Assembly (NCBI RefSeq): GCF_016462545.1
Contig: NZ_JAEMTA010000008.1
Coordinates: 57,665-121,664 of the forward strand
Source of the DNA: Mycolicibacterium sp.
Lineage (GTDB): Bacteria; Actinomycetota; Actinomycetes; Mycobacteriales; Mycobacteriaceae
Direction of reading: 5' to 3'
Length of the DNA stretch: 64,000 nucleotides
A model generated the notes under the pieces. It was not told where the DNA came from and searched no databases. It saw nothing but the letters and a program-made list of their open reading frames with translations. Each line of letters begins with the position of its first letter. Within the stretch, counting starts at the first letter, position 1. The position numbers were made by a program, and so were the translations under genes. Below, in pieces: positions 42,865-52,318 of this stretch.

Positions 42865-44178
42865 TCACGGCAGGGCGCCGGGGCTGAACTCCTCCAGCAT
42901 TTCGGTCACCAGCGCGGCGATCGGCGACCGCTCGCTGCGCAGCAGCGTGACGTGGGCGAACAGCGGGTGACCCTTGAGCTTCTCGATGACGGCTGCGACA
43001 CCGTCGTGCCTGCCCACCCGCAGGTTGTCACGCTGAGCGACGTCGTGGGTGAGGACCACCCGCGAGCCGGCGCCGAGCCGCGACAGCACCGTCAGCAGCA
43101 CGTTGCGCTCCAGGGACTGCGCCTCGTCGACGATCACGAACGAGTCGTGCAGCGAGCGTCCGCGGATGTGCGTCAGCGGGAGCACCTCGAGCATCCCCCG
43201 GGCATGCACCTCGTCGAGCACGGCGGGGCTGGCGAGCCCCTCGAGGGTGTCGAAGACGGCTTGCGCCCACGGGCCCATCTTCTCGCTCTCGCTGCCCGGC
43301 AGGTAGCCGAGATCCTGGCCGCCGACGGCATAGAGCGGTCGGAAGACGACGACCTTGCGCTGCGTGCGACGCTCCAGCACGGCCTCGAGGCCGGCGCACA
43401 GGGCGAGTGCCGACTTACCGGTGCCCGCCTTGCCGCCGAGCGAGACGATGCCGACCGACTCGTCGAGCAGCAGATCGAGGGCGACGCGTTGTTCGGCTGA
43501 CCTTCCCCGGAGGCCGAACACCTCGCGATCACCACGGACCAGCTGCACCCGCTTCTCGGCGTTCACCCGGCCGAGGGCGTGGGAGTTCCCGCCAAGCAGG
43601 CGAACACCCGTGTGGCAGGGCAGGTTTCGCGCCTCCTCGAGGTCGATCTCGCCGTCGGCGAAGAGCGCGTCGATCTCGTCGGCGGCCACGTCGACCTCGG
43701 CCATCCCCGTCCACCCCGACGTGACGACGTCCTGGGCGTGGTACTCGTCGGCGGGCAGGCCGACCGCACCAGCCTTGACCCGCAGGGGGATGTCCTTGCT
43801 GACCAGGGTGACGAGCTTGCCCTCGGCGGCGAGGTTCGCGGCGCAGGTGAGGATCCGGGCGTCGTTGGTGCCGGTGCGGAAGCCCGCGGGCAACACCGTC
43901 GGATCGCTGTGATTCAGCTCGATCTGGAGCGTTCCGCCTTGAGTGCCAATGGGAATGGGTTGATCGAGTCGTCCGTGTTCGAGTCGCAGATCGTCGAACA
44001 TACGGAGCGCCTGCCGGGCAAACCATCCCAGTTCGTGATGATGGCGTTTTGCCTCCAATTCGCTGATGACCACCAGCGGGACGACCACTTCGTGTTCCGC
44101 GAAGCGGTTGCACGCCCACGGATCGGATAGCAGCACGGAGGTGTCGAGCACATAGGTCCGAACGGACGAGTCAGTCAC
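42865..44178 (-). CDS. phoH2: PhoH2: PIN-domain RNase fused to PhoH RNA helicase/ATPase
   Basis: A 437-residue protein. Residues 1-150 are a PIN domain with acidic residues in [10 protein letters not shown] (Asp12), SELEAKR and [15 protein letters not shown]. Residues about 200-437 are the PhoH ATPase, with Walker [13 protein letters not shown], Walker [13 protein letters not shown] and R-finger region [14 protein letters not shown]. It is the M. tuberculosis Rv1095 family, shown to act as a sequence-specific RNA helicase and ribonuclease. The GTG at 44178 has GGAG upstream. A short candidate antitoxin frame ends 9 bp upstream. Confidence 0.95.
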   Translation of the reverse strand: MTDSSVRTYVLDTSVLLSDPWACNRFAEHEVVVPLVVISELEAKRHHHELGWFARQALRMFDDLRLEHGRLDQPIPIGTQGGTLQIELNHSDPTVLPAGFRTGTNDARILTCAANLAAEGKLVTLVSKDIPLRVKAGAVGLPADEYHAQDVVTSGWTGMAEVDVAADEIDALFADGEIDLEEARNLPCHTGVRLLGGNSHALGRVNAEKRVQLVRGDREVFGLRGRSAEQRVALDLLLDESVGIVSLGGKAGTGKSALALCAGLEAVLERRTQRKVVVFRPLYAVGGQDLGYLPGSESEKMGPWAQAVFDTLEGLASPAVLDEVHARGMLEVLPLTHIRGRSLHDSFVIVDEAQSLERNVLLTVLSRLGAGSRVVLTHDVAQRDNLRVGRHDGVAAVIEKLKGHPLFAHVTLLRSERSPIAALVTEMLEEFSPGALP

Positions 44179-44187
44179 GTGGCGCTC

Positions 44188-44307
44188 CTAGGTCCGTGCG
44201 GCACCGCACGAACTCCCTCGGCGGAATACCGCGGTACCAGGACCGGGGCCGGTCCCGTCTTCGTCGAAACGACGGGTACCGCCCGGATAGCAGAGCATGT
44301 CAGCCAT
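44188..44307 (-). CDS. Candidate small PhoAT-like antitoxin frame (39 aa)
   Basis: Starting at the ATG at 44307, the frame reads MADMLCYPGGTRRFDEDGTG and ends TAG at 44188, 9 bp before the phoH2 start. Mycobacterial phoH2 is reported to follow a small upstream antitoxin gene, phoAT. There is no good ribosome site (a G-run lies 15 bases upstream), and I could not match the peptide to PhoAT, so this is only a candidate. Confidence 0.3.
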   Translation of the reverse strand: MADMLCYPGGTRRFDEDGTGPGPGTAVFRRGSSCGAART

Positions 44308-44383
44308 CGAAAACGACGCTACCCCCGCCGCGAGGATTGCGCCGCGCAGGCGCGCCGTGGCCTTGATGTGACCACTCGGTTAA

Positions 44384-45211
44384 CTACTGAGTGACGAACT
44401 CCGCCAGGGCAGGAGCATCCTCGACGCCCCACGCGGTGACGCGATCGGAGATCACCTTCCGCAGCGCGGCATCGTCGAAGATGCCCGCCTCGGCCACCAC
44501 GCGCACCTTGTCCGCGTAGGCGTCGATGTCGGCGCCGATGAGCTCCATGGCCGCGGCTCGGGCGGCGATCGCCGCGATGGTCTCGTCCCGCTGGGTGGTC
44601 AGGCAGTGCGCCACCAGGTTGGCGAAGAACTCCTCGTGGCGTTCCTCGTCCTTGGCGATCCGGCCGACCAGTTCCTGCAGCACCGGCTCGGAGATCTGAG
44701 CCTGCAGGTTGCGCGCGAAGACCGCGTGCGCCCGCTCGAGCATCGCCATGAACGCCAGGGTTTCGATCTGGCTGTACGTGTCCGCGCGGTAGCCCTTCAT
44801 CACGTGCTGGACGCGGACGTCCTCGTTGGCGCTGGGGTCGATCTCGCGCGTCACCACCAGGTAGTTGCGCAACGCGACCGCGTGCAGGTGCTCCTCGGCG
44901 GTCCACCTGCCCAGCCAGCGCCCCCACTTGTCGTCGAGGATGAAGTGCTCGACGAGCTCGCGGTGATAGCCGGCCAGGTTGTCCTTCACGATGAGCAGGA
45001 TCTCCAGCGCGTCGGTGACGGGCTTGGGCAGCGTCACCGACGACTCGTCCCAGTCCTTGCCACCGAGGAACGCGAAGTTCTCCCCCTGGTCGAAGGGCAC
45101 GTAGTCGTGCGCGTACCAGAGTTCCTCGGTCGCGACGTGGCGCGCGAGATTCTCGTGGACGACGGGCTCGAGTTCCAGGGTCAGCGCGTTGGCTACGGGC
45201 TTGTCTGCCAT
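44384..45211 (-). CDS. desA2: Acyl-ACP desaturase, DesA2
   Basis: A 275-residue soluble diiron desaturase. The iron-binding helices include TAEEHLHAVALRNYL (about 102-116), TLAFMAMLERAHAVF and KDEERHEEFFANL. The N-terminus (LTLELEPVVHENLARHV) is also typical. It introduces a double bond into an acyl-ACP, in M. tuberculosis feeding mycolic acid synthesis. The ATG at 45211 is chosen; the ribosome site is weak and translation may start near the transcript end. Conserved between glyA and phoH2. Confidence 0.93.
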   Translation of the reverse strand: MADKPVANALTLELEPVVHENLARHVATEELWYAHDYVPFDQGENFAFLGGKDWDESSVTLPKPVTDALEILLIVKDNLAGYHRELVEHFILDDKWGRWLGRWTAEEHLHAVALRNYLVVTREIDPSANEDVRVQHVMKGYRADTYSQIETLAFMAMLERAHAVFARNLQAQISEPVLQELVGRIAKDEERHEEFFANLVAHCLTTQRDETIAAIAARAAAMELIGADIDAYADKVRVVAEAGIFDDAALRKVISDRVTAWGVEDAPALAEFVTQ

Positions 45212-45281
45212 GAAACTAACTGTAACCCGTGGACACACATTCCTAGAAATCAGGGTCGGCGTGTCCCGATCATGGTGCGGG

Positions 45282-46745
45282 CTACAGCGTCAGGCCCGGG
45301 TACAGCGGGTTCGCGGCGAGCAGTTCGGACGCGGCCGCGTGCACGCGGGCGGCGGTACCGTCGGCAATGGTGTACTTCGCCTTCGACGATCCATCGGGCT
45401 GGGTGTTCTTGAGGACGTCGACCACCAGTTCGGCGACGCGGTCGAAGTCGTCGGGCCCGAATCCGCGGGTGGTCAGCGCCGGGGTACCGAACCGGATGCC
45501 GCTCGTGTACCAGGCCCCGTTGGGATCGGCCGGAATCGAGTTCCTATTGGTGACGACGCCGGCATCCAGCAACGCCGACTCGGCCTGCCGTCCCGTGAGA
45601 CCGAACGACGTGACGTCGAGCAGCACGATGTGGTTGTCGGTGCCGCCCGTGACCAGCCGGGCACCACGCGTGAGGAAGCCGTCGGCGAGCGCCTTGGCGT
45701 TGTCGGCGATGCGCTGCGCGTACTGCTGGAACGACGGCTGACGCGCCTCGGCGAACGCGACCGCCTTGGCCGCCATGACGTGCGCCATCGGGCCGCCGAG
45801 CACCATCGGGCACCCCTTGTCGACGGCCGCCGAGTACTCCTCGGAGGCCAGCACCAGACCGCCGCGAGGGCCGCGGAGCGACTTGTGCGTCGTCGTCGTC
45901 GTGACGTGGGCGTGGGGCACCGGATCCTCGTCGCCGGTGAACACCTTGCCCGCGACCAGACCGGCGAAGTGGGCCATGTCGACCATGAAGGTGGCGCCGA
46001 CCTCGTCGGCGATCTCGCGCATCTTGGCGAAGTTCACCCGGCGCGGATACGCGGAGTAGCCCGCGACGAGCACCAGCGGCTTGAACTCGCGGGCGGCGGC
46101 GGCCACCTTGGCATAGTCCAGCAAGCCGGTCTCGGGATCGGTGCCGTAGCTGCGCTGGTGAAACATCTTGCCGGAGATGTTGGGCCGGAAACCGTGGGTG
46201 AGGTGACCGCCCGCGTCGAGCGACATGCCCATCAGGCGCTGGTTGCCGAGCTTGGCGCGCAGCGTCTCCCAGTCGGCCTCCGAGAGGTCGTTGACGTTCT
46301 TGGCGCCGAGTTCGGCGAGTTCGGGCGCCTCGATGCGAGTGGCGAGGATGGCCCAGAACGCCACCAGGTTGGCATCGATGCCGGAGTGCGGCTGCGCGTA
46401 TGCGTAGGGAGCGCCGAACAACTCGCGGGCGTGCTCGGCGGCCAACGACTCCACCGTGTCGACGTTCTGACACGCGGCGTAGAAGCGGTGGCCGATGGTG
46501 CCCTCGGCGTACTTGTCGGAGAACCACGTCCCCATCGTCAGCAGCACGGCCGGCGACGCGTAGTTCTCACTGGCGATCAGCTTCAGCGAATCGCGTTGAT
46601 CGGCAAGCTCTTTGCGCGTCGCATCGGCGATACGCGGTTCGACGGACTCGATGACCTTCAAGGCGGCGGTGTAGGCGGCGCTCGCGGTCTCGGCGTACTC
46701 GGCGCCCAACGCAGGAGCGGGGCTTGTCACGGACTCGGCAGTCAT
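45282..46745 (-). CDS. glyA: Serine hydroxymethyltransferase, long variant
   Basis: A 487-residue PLP enzyme that interconverts serine and glycine with tetrahydrofolate. The PLP lysine is about residue 288 in [49 protein letters not shown] and [13 protein letters not shown] are the active-site segments. It is about 60 residues longer than M. tuberculosis GlyA1 (426) because of an N-terminal extension of some 45 residues and an insert near residues 131-170 ([20 protein letters not shown]). The start at ATG 46745 is well placed. It keeps the glyA position between coaA and desA2. Confidence 0.93.
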   Translation of the reverse strand: MTAESVTSPAPALGAEYAETASAAYTAALKVIESVEPRIADATRKELADQRDSLKLIASENYASPAVLLTMGTWFSDKYAEGTIGHRFYAACQNVDTVESLAAEHARELFGAPYAYAQPHSGIDANLVAFWAILATRIEAPELAELGAKNVNDLSEADWETLRAKLGNQRLMGMSLDAGGHLTHGFRPNISGKMFHQRSYGTDPETGLLDYAKVAAAAREFKPLVLVAGYSAYPRRVNFAKMREIADEVGATFMVDMAHFAGLVAGKVFTGDEDPVPHAHVTTTTTHKSLRGPRGGLVLASEEYSAAVDKGCPMVLGGPMAHVMAAKAVAFAEARQPSFQQYAQRIADNAKALADGFLTRGARLVTGGTDNHIVLLDVTSFGLTGRQAESALLDAGVVTNRNSIPADPNGAWYTSGIRFGTPALTTRGFGPDDFDRVAELVVDVLKNTQPDGSSKAKYTIADGTAARVHAAASELLAANPLYPGLTL

Positions 46746-46773
46746 GGCGTCCAGCCTAATCCCCGGTGGTCGG

Positions 46774-46838
46774 CTCGCGATATCTACACCACGGTCGTTG
46801 TCGCCGCCGAATCACGACCGTGGCGTCGAACTCGCGAG
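46774..46838. terminator. Imperfect inverted repeat after the DUF885 gene
   Basis: CCACGGTCGT (46789-46798) pairs perfectly with ACGACCGTGG (46814-46823), and outer arms CTCGCGA (46774-46780) and TCGCGAG (46832-46838) also pair. The region lies between the DUF885 stop and the glyA start, both minus strand. It probably ends the DUF885 transcript. Confidence 0.6.
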
Positions 46839-46846
46839 ATCGGCGG

Positions 46847-48097
46847 CTATGCGACGTCCGAGCGCAGAGCCGACGGAACCAGCGGCTCGTCGAGCAGCCT
46901 GCCGAACCGTGCGGTCAGCGACACCTCGGCCGGACGCGCGTCGAGCCACGCCCGCAGCAACCGGTAGCCCTCGACATAGGTGCTGGTGTAGGCCCGCCAC
47001 AGCGGAGAGGACAGGAATCGCAGCGACTGCCGGGCCCGCACCTCGCTGGTGAGCTGCCATCGCTGCAGGAACTCGACGACGTCGTCGACGTCGCGGTGCT
47101 CGTCGTGCAGCATCAGGGCGGCGTCCTGACGAACGTCGGCCAGTGCCGCAGCGGCCTGCGAGACGGCCACCGCGCGCTCGCCGTCGAACCGCAGCCCGAG
47201 GTCGGCGTAGATCTCGGCCGCCCAGGCGCCCCAGTCTTGCCCACCTCCCGTCGCTCCGCTCGCCCCGTCCCCGATCGCCGCGTACAGCGCCAGATCAGCC
47301 AGCCCCTCGGCCATCAGACACTGCGGGGTATTGACCAGAAAGATCGTCTGCTCGGTCTGATTCTGGCTCTCGACGAGGCCAAACTCCTTGCGGCAGTGCT
47401 CGGTGTGATGCCCTGGATACGACTCGTGGGCCACCAGCCGCGGTAGCCCCGACATCTGCTGCTTGAGGTCGGCGTTCACCGCGACCGTCGACCGGTAGTC
47501 GCCCTCGTAGTAGTTGAAGCCCGACCACGGCTTGTCGGTGACGATCTCGTAGGTGATCGTCTCGGAGTCCGGCAGCGGGAAGTCGACGCGGACCCGGTCG
47601 CGCAGTGCGCTGGAGAACGCGTGGATGCACTCCTCGAGCCGCTCCGGCGGAATCTCCTCGCCGCTCCGGTAGGCCTGCATCCGATCGGCGAGGCTGCCCG
47701 TTCCACCGAGCGCCTCGTCGAGCTTGCGATGCGCCTCTCGGTAGGTGTCCGGATCGCCCTTGACGATGTCGACGTCGAAGTAGTCGTGCACCTCCTGAAC
47801 GAAGCCGACGTCCTCACCCGCGAACTTGCGGCCTGCGCACGCCAGCGCCCGCAGGTGCGCCGCGATGTAGTCCGAACGCTGGCCGTCGAGGCCGTCGACA
47901 CCGGGCAGTTCGGCGATCAACCGGTCCGCTTGGCGCGCCAGGTCGGCGGGGTCGGGCGGCGGCTCGGCTCCGACGACGGCGCGCAGCGCGGGATCGCCGG
48001 TGAACGAGTCGACGTAGCCCTCCTCGACCCGGTCGAACCTCAGACCGAGAAGTAGGTACTCGCGGATCGCGGTGCTTGAGTCCATCCCGTTAGCCAT
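46847..48097 (-). CDS. DUF885 family protein (zinc-peptidase-like), short form
   Basis: A 416-residue protein. The HE-x-x-x-x-H-H motif of DUF885 is seen in [18 protein letters not shown] (about residue 215-230), and a Glu in [15 protein letters not shown] follows, as in M3-like metallopeptidases. The family normally has 550-600 residues, so the N-terminal portion is short. A repeat-derived stretch ([15 protein letters not shown]) sits inside at 47243-47267. ATG at 48097. Function is unknown; a zinc-dependent hydrolase is likely. Divergent from coaA with a 30-bp gap. Confidence 0.8.
   Translation of the reverse strand: MANGMDSSTAIREYLLLGLRFDRVEEGYVDSFTGDPALRAVVGAEPPPDPADLARQADRLIAELPGVDGLDGQRSDYIAAHLRALACAGRKFAGEDVGFVQEVHDYFDVDIVKGDPDTYREAHRKLDEALGGTGSLADRMQAYRSGEEIPPERLEECIHAFSSALRDRVRVDFPLPDSETITYEIVTDKPWSGFNYYEGDYRSTVAVNADLKQQMSGLPRLVAHESYPGHHTEHCRKEFGLVESQNQTEQTIFLVNTPQCLMAEGLADLALYAAIGDGASGATGGGQDWGAWAAEIYADLGLRFDGERAVAVSQAAAALADVRQDAALMLHDEHRDVDDVVEFLQRWQLTSEVRARQSLRFLSSPLWRAYTSTYVEGYRLLRAWLDARPAEVSLTARFGRLLDEPLVPSALRSDVA
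47243..47267. repeat. Single diverged copy of the 28506-28623 repeat unit, inside DUF885 gene
   Basis: ACCTCCCGTCGCTCCGCTCG and the following CCCCG match the core of the 30-bp repeat (ACCCCGTCGCTTCGCTCGCCCC) with one extra base and one mismatch. The copy is read in frame and encodes part of the Gly-rich [10 protein letters not shown] stretch. Confidence 0.55.
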
Positions 48098-48127
48098 GCC
48101 CCCAACCGTAAGTGCAACACTGTGCGC

Positions 48128-49066
48128 ATGGCGCGGACGAGCGAGCCGAGTCCATACGTCGAGTTCGACCGGAGTCAGTGGCGTGCCCTGCGCATGTCGA
48201 CTCCGCTGAAGCTCACCGAGGGTGAAGTTCTCGGGCTTCGGGGCCTCGGCGAACAACTGGACCTGCTGGAAGTCGAAGAGGTCTACCTGCCGCTGGCCCG
48301 GCTGATCCATCTACAGGTTGCCGCGCGCCAGCGCCTGTTCGCGGCGACCGCCGAGTTCCTCGGCGAGCCGCAGCAGAATCCCGACCGCCCGGTGCCCTTC
48401 GTCATCGGGGTGGCGGGCAGCGTGGCGGTCGGAAAGTCCACCACCGCCCGCGTACTGCAGGCGCTACTGGCGCGCTGGGAGCACCATCCCCGGGTCGACC
48501 TCGTCACCACCGACGGCTTCCTCTATCCCAACGCGGAGCTTCTGCGGCGAAACCTCATGCACCGCAAGGGGTTTCCCGAGAGCTACGACCGGCGGGCGCT
48601 GATGCGCTTCGTCACTGCGGTGAAGTCGGGGTCGGATCAGGTGTGCGCGCCGGTGTACTCGCACCTGCTCTACGACATCGTCCCCGGCGAGAAGACGACC
48701 ATCAAGCATCCGGACATCCTCATCCTCGAAGGACTGAACGTGCTGCAGACCGGCCCGGCGCTGATGGTGTCGGACCTCTTCGACTTCTCGGTCTACGTCG
48801 ACGCCCGGATCGAGGACATCGAAGGCTGGTACGTCTCGCGCTTCCTGGCGATGCGGGCCGGCGCATTCGCCGACCCGCAGTCGCACTTTCACCACTACTC
48901 CACGCTGACCGACGAGCAGGCGCTGTTCGCCGCCCGTGACATCTGGCATTCGATCAACCGGCCCAACCTGATCGAGAACATCCTCCCGACGCGCCCGCGG
49001 GCGACGCTGGTGCTGCGCAAGGACGCCGATCACGCGATCAATCGCCTGCGGCTGCGCAAGCTCTAG
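48128..49066 (+). CDS. coaA: Pantothenate kinase, type I
   Basis: A 312-residue enzyme that phosphorylates pantothenate, the first committed step of CoA synthesis. The P-loop is [12 protein letters not shown] (about 94-105). [10 protein letters not shown] and [12 protein letters not shown] line the active site, and [28 protein letters not shown] is the C-terminus, here seen in part as [20 protein letters not shown]. The ATG at 48128 gives the same length as M. tuberculosis CoaA; GTG at 48122 is also in frame. Confidence 0.96.
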   Translation: MARTSEPSPYVEFDRSQWRALRMSTPLKLTEGEVLGLRGLGEQLDLLEVEEVYLPLARLIHLQVAARQRLFAATAEFLGEPQQNPDRPVPFVIGVAGSVAVGKSTTARVLQALLARWEHHPRVDLVTTDGFLYPNAELLRRNLMHRKGFPESYDRRALMRFVTAVKSGSDQVCAPVYSHLLYDIVPGEKTTIKHPDILILEGLNVLQTGPALMVSDLFDFSVYVDARIEDIEGWYVSRFLAMRAGAFADPQSHFHHYSTLTDEQALFAARDIWHSINRPNLIENILPTRPRATLVLRKDADHAINRLRLRKL

Positions 49067-49473
49067 TCGTCCCCCCGAAGCTTGCGCAGACCGAGGTACT
49101 GCAGGTCGGCCATCACCAGCGTGAAGACGCCGCTGCCCAGCGTCAGCACGATGCCCGTGGTCGTGAGCGGCCAGACCCCGGCCAGGACGACGACGATCGC
49201 GGCCACCGTGAAGACGGCGTTGCCGACGGCGATGACGAGGCCGACCGTCCGGACGTGCTCCCGCCGCGACAGAGCGAACACGGCTACGCCGTAGGCGATG
49301 AAGAAGGCGCCGATCGAATACTCGAGTGTCGATGTGGTGCCGGACATCTCGGCGATGCGCGGCGCCAGCGCGACGCCGACGACACCCACGAGCGCACTCA
49401 CCACCGCGTCGAGTCGCATGGCGAACCGCAGGAACGCATCTTTGGTGGCGGTGGGAACAGTGATGGCGGTCAT
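49063..49473 (-). CDS. Small four-helix membrane protein, tandem paralogue 1
   Basis: A 136-residue protein with four hydrophobic segments ([71 protein letters not shown]). The N-terminus [14 protein letters not shown] is shared with the next gene. ATG at 49473 with an AAGGAAA ribosome site. It overlaps the end of coaA by 4 bp. Unknown family; a duplicate lies 102 bp upstream on the same strand. Confidence 0.8.
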   Translation of the reverse strand: MTAITVPTATKDAFLRFAMRLDAVVSALVGVVGVALAPRIAEMSGTTSTLEYSIGAFFIAYGVAVFALSRREHVRTVGLVIAVGNAVFTVAAIVVVLAGVWPLTTTGIVLTLGSGVFTLVMADLQYLGLRKLRGDD

Positions 49474-49575
49474 GAATCTTTCCTTCCTGGTTGGGTTCTC
49501 GAACATCTCAAGGCCGGTGCGGGCCGCGCGCCGTAACCTCTTGCGGCGTGCGGCCGCGCACCGGTTCGACGGGAG

Positions 49576-49986
49576 TCACGCCAGCCGGCGCACTCCGAGG
49601 TATTGCAGAACCGCGAAGGCGGCGGTGTAGACACCGCAGGCCAGCACGACGGCCATCCCGAATCCGGTCAGCGGAAGAACGTCCGTGGCGGCGACGGCCG
49701 CCGCCGCGATCGTGCCTGCGGCGTTGAACGCCGCCAGCCCCAGGCCGGTCCTGCGAACGTTCCGCATCGCCGCCAGTGAGTAGACGACCACGCCGTAGAG
49801 CACGAAGGCCCCGCCTACGGCGTACTCCTGGGCGGGGGTCAGTCCGGTCAGTGCGGCGAACGGGTCGGCGGCGGCCGCGATACCCAGCCCGAGGAACCCG
49901 GTCACGGTGGCGTCGAGGCGCATCGCGAAGCGCAGCAGGGAGTCGGAACTGTCGGAGAGCGGACGGGTGGCGATCGTGGCGGTCAT
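49576..49986 (-). CDS. Small four-helix membrane protein, tandem paralogue 2
   Basis: A 136-residue protein, the same length as its neighbour. It shares [33 protein letters not shown], the R-x-x-R turn before helix 3 and the ending VLQYLGVRRL. The pair is a tandem duplication. Small four-helix membrane proteins of this type have no known role. ATG at 49986. Confidence 0.8.
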   Translation of the reverse strand: MTATIATRPLSDSSDSLLRFAMRLDATVTGFLGLGIAAAADPFAALTGLTPAQEYAVGGAFVLYGVVVYSLAAMRNVRRTGLGLAAFNAAGTIAAAAVAATDVLPLTGFGMAVVLACGVYTAAFAVLQYLGVRRLA

Positions 49987-50090
49987 GGCGAGCTCCTCGG
50001 CGTTGAGGTGTCGTGCGGAACACCTCGAACACTGCTCGAGCCCCGGTGCCAGATCGATACCGAATGCTGCCAATCACTGCCAACCGCAGG

Positions 50091-51449
50091 TCAGGGCGTC
50101 GCGGACACCCGAGTCCCCCGCAGGTCTGCGGCGATGAGCCGGGCAGCAGCGTTCTGCCAGTTGTGCAGCGAACGCTGCGGCACCTCGGTGACGAACCACT
50201 GCCACGCCTGCTTCGCGGCGGGATCGAGTCCCGCGGCGGTCGCGTTCTGGGCGTAGGCGCGGACGCCGACCACGTACGGGAAGTAGAGGGAGTTGTAGTG
50301 CCGCCATTGCTCTCCCGTACCGAAGTCAGCACCGTCGCGCGGCTTCAATGCGGCGATACGGTCGGCGAGGAGCGCCCGGAGCTCGTTGGCCCGTTCCAGC
50401 GGCTGGTCCGGCAGCCCGCGGCGAGCGAGTCGTTCGTCGATGACCCGCAGCGCGGTCAGCGGGCTGGCGACCAGTTTCGACAGGTCTCCGTAGTGACCGA
50501 GCGCGCGGCGCGTCAGCCTGACGAACGTCTCGTCGTCGACTGCGTCGAGCGGGTTCTCCGACCGCAGGGGTAGCGCGGCTTCGGTACGACGCAGTGTCGC
50601 GCGGTCGGCCCGCAGGGTGGGCGATCCGAAGAACGCGAGCCGATCCAATACACCGGCCAACGGATCCGCCATGACGTTGATCCCGATGGCGATGGCGAGG
50701 CTGGTGAACAGCAGCACCGACAGCGCGGCGTGTTCGTCGGTGACCGCCATGCCGACGAGCACCTGCCCGCCGAAGAGCACGGCGACGACGACACTGCCGG
50801 TGAACGATCGCAGCATGTCGGCCCGCAGCGCCTGACCCTCGTCGAACGCATCCCACAGCGCGACCGCCACCCCGAGCAACAGGACGTCGAAACCCGTGGA
50901 AGCCAACGCCAGCCAGCTCGGCACCAGGCCCAGCGGGATCACCAGGATGGCGTTGCCCAGCGCGAAGAACAGCGTGGCGAGCACGACCGAACCCGTCACC
51001 GATGCGGGCCGTCGACTGCCTGTCAGCATCCGGGCCATCCCGCCGAGCGTGGCCAGCGAGATCACGGCGAACATCACCCAGTGCCCGGTGCGCAGTGGGC
51101 CGTCGACCGAGCCGGCCATCGCGGCGCCGCCCAGCGCCAGGGCGGCGACGACCGCGACCAAAAGCAGCTCGCCCGCCCGGCTGCGCCACGTGTCACCGGG
51201 GCGGTTGAGTTCCAGCAGCACCGCGAACCACGCCACCCCCGGCACGACGACGAGGTAGACCTCGACGTGACCGAGTACGTCGGCGAGCGACGTGGCCAGG
51301 TGGCGGACGGCGTCCAGAGCCACGACGGCCGCAAAACTGGTCAAGCCGATCGCCGCGAGGACCAGCACGGGCTTGCGTGGATCGCGCGCCAACAGATACA
51401 GCCCGAGCCACCAGCTCAGGCCGAACACCACTGCGGACATCGCAGCCAT
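50091..51449 (-). CDS. Multi-pass membrane protein with uncharacterised C-terminal domain
   Basis: A 452-residue protein. Residues 1-250 hold about seven hydrophobic segments. Residues about 270-445 are soluble and contain FVRLTRRALGHYGDLSKLVASPLTALRVI, given in part as ALGHYGDLSKLVASPLTALR, then WRHYNSLYFPYVVGVRAYAQ and SLHNWQNAAARLIAADLR. The last segment has a helix-turn-helix-like rhythm (PQRSLHNWQNAAARL). I do not recognise the family. It could be a membrane sensor with a DNA- or protein-binding tail. ATG at 51449 or 51440. Ends 104 bp upstream of the second paralogue. Confidence 0.7.
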   Translation of the reverse strand: MAAMSAVVFGLSWWLGLYLLARDPRKPVLVLAAIGLTSFAAVVALDAVRHLATSLADVLGHVEVYLVVVPGVAWFAVLLELNRPGDTWRSRAGELLLVAVVAALALGGAAMAGSVDGPLRTGHWVMFAVISLATLGGMARMLTGSRRPASVTGSVVLATLFFALGNAILVIPLGLVPSWLALASTGFDVLLLGVAVALWDAFDEGQALRADMLRSFTGSVVVAVLFGGQVLVGMAVTDEHAALSVLLFTSLAIAIGINVMADPLAGVLDRLAFFGSPTLRADRATLRRTEAALPLRSENPLDAVDDETFVRLTRRALGHYGDLSKLVASPLTALRVIDERLARRGLPDQPLERANELRALLADRIAALKPRDGADFGTGEQWRHYNSLYFPYVVGVRAYAQNATAAGLDPAAKQAWQWFVTEVPQRSLHNWQNAAARLIAADLRGTRVSATP

Positions 51450-51464
51450 GTGCTCAGTGTCGCA

Positions 51465-52262
51465 CTAGTGGCCGTAGCGGCGGTCGCGCATCGTGTAGTC
51501 GCGCAGCGCGCGCAGGAAGTCGACCCGCCGGAACGCCGGCCAGTGCGCCTCGGTGAACCACATCTCCGAGTACGCGCTCTGCCACAGCAGAAATCCCGAC
51601 AGCCGTTGCTCGCCGGAGGTCCTGATCACGAGATCGGGGTCGGGCTGACCGGACGTGTAGAGGTTCTCGGAAATCGCGTCGACGGTGACCGCCTCGACGA
51701 GCTGCTCGGCCGTTGCACCGTTGGCGAGTTCCTTGCTCAGCAGGGCCCGCACCGCGTCGGCGATCTCCTGCCGTCCGCCGTAGCCGACCGCCACGTTGAC
51801 GTGGAAGGCTCCGGCCGCTGCCGTGCCAACCGTGCCATCGACGGCGTCGCGCAGGCGCCGCGCCGACTCCTGGCCGAGCAGTTCGAGATCGCCGACGGTA
51901 CGCACGCTCCAGTGGTTGATGGGCGCGCAGATCTCCTCGACGACGTCGGCGATGATGTCGATGAGCGCGGCCAGCTCGGCCGGGTCGCGCTGAAGATTCT
52001 CGGTGGACAGCAGGTACACCGTCGCCATCTCCACGCCGGCTTCCTGACACCAGCGCAGCATCTCGGCGATCTTGGCAGCGCCCATCCGGTAGCCGTAGCT
52101 CACATCGGCGTGACCCTCGTCACGGGCCCACCGACGGTTCCCGTCGCACAGCACGGCGATGTGCCTGGGCAGTTGGGATTTGGATCGCGCCAGCTGATGG
52201 CGCAGCCGCGCTTCGTAGACCCGGTAGGCCGGTTCCTTGAGTCGCGGGGGAATGAGTTCCAC
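51465..52262 (-). CDS. Cis-prenyltransferase, (2Z,6E)-farnesyl diphosphate synthase-like (UPP synthase family)
   Basis: A 265-residue cis-prenyltransferase. The catalytic Asp lies in [14 protein letters not shown] (about residue 40), [14 protein letters not shown] follows, and STENLQRD and the C-terminal [20 protein letters not shown] complete the diphosphate and Mg sites. By recall it is very close to M. tuberculosis Rv1086, the short-chain omega,E,Z-farnesyl diphosphate synthase that supplies decaprenyl phosphate synthesis. The GTG at 52262 is chosen; no clear ribosome site. Divergent from the hemolysin III gene. Confidence 0.93.
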   Translation of the reverse strand: MELIPPRLKEPAYRVYEARLRHQLARSKSQLPRHIAVLCDGNRRWARDEGHADVSYGYRMGAAKIAEMLRWCQEAGVEMATVYLLSTENLQRDPAELAALIDIIADVVEEICAPINHWSVRTVGDLELLGQESARRLRDAVDGTVGTAAAGAFHVNVAVGYGGRQEIADAVRALLSKELANGATAEQLVEAVTVDAISENLYTSGQPDPDLVIRTSGEQRLSGFLLWQSAYSEMWFTEAHWPAFRRVDFLRALRDYTMRDRRYGH

Positions 52263-52318
52263 GAGGATCAAGACTACTGTCAACGGTGGGCACACCCATG
52301 CCAGATAGCGGAGGCGAC

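Noticed and set aside
44179..44394. 71-residue frame on the + strand opposite the phoH2 leader
   Set aside because: No ribosome site, no domain, and it runs into desA2 on the other strand.
46746..46790. Glycine riboswitch before glyA
   Set aside because: The upstream stretch is short and lacks the paired aptamer core; only a terminator-like repeat of the upstream gene is seen.
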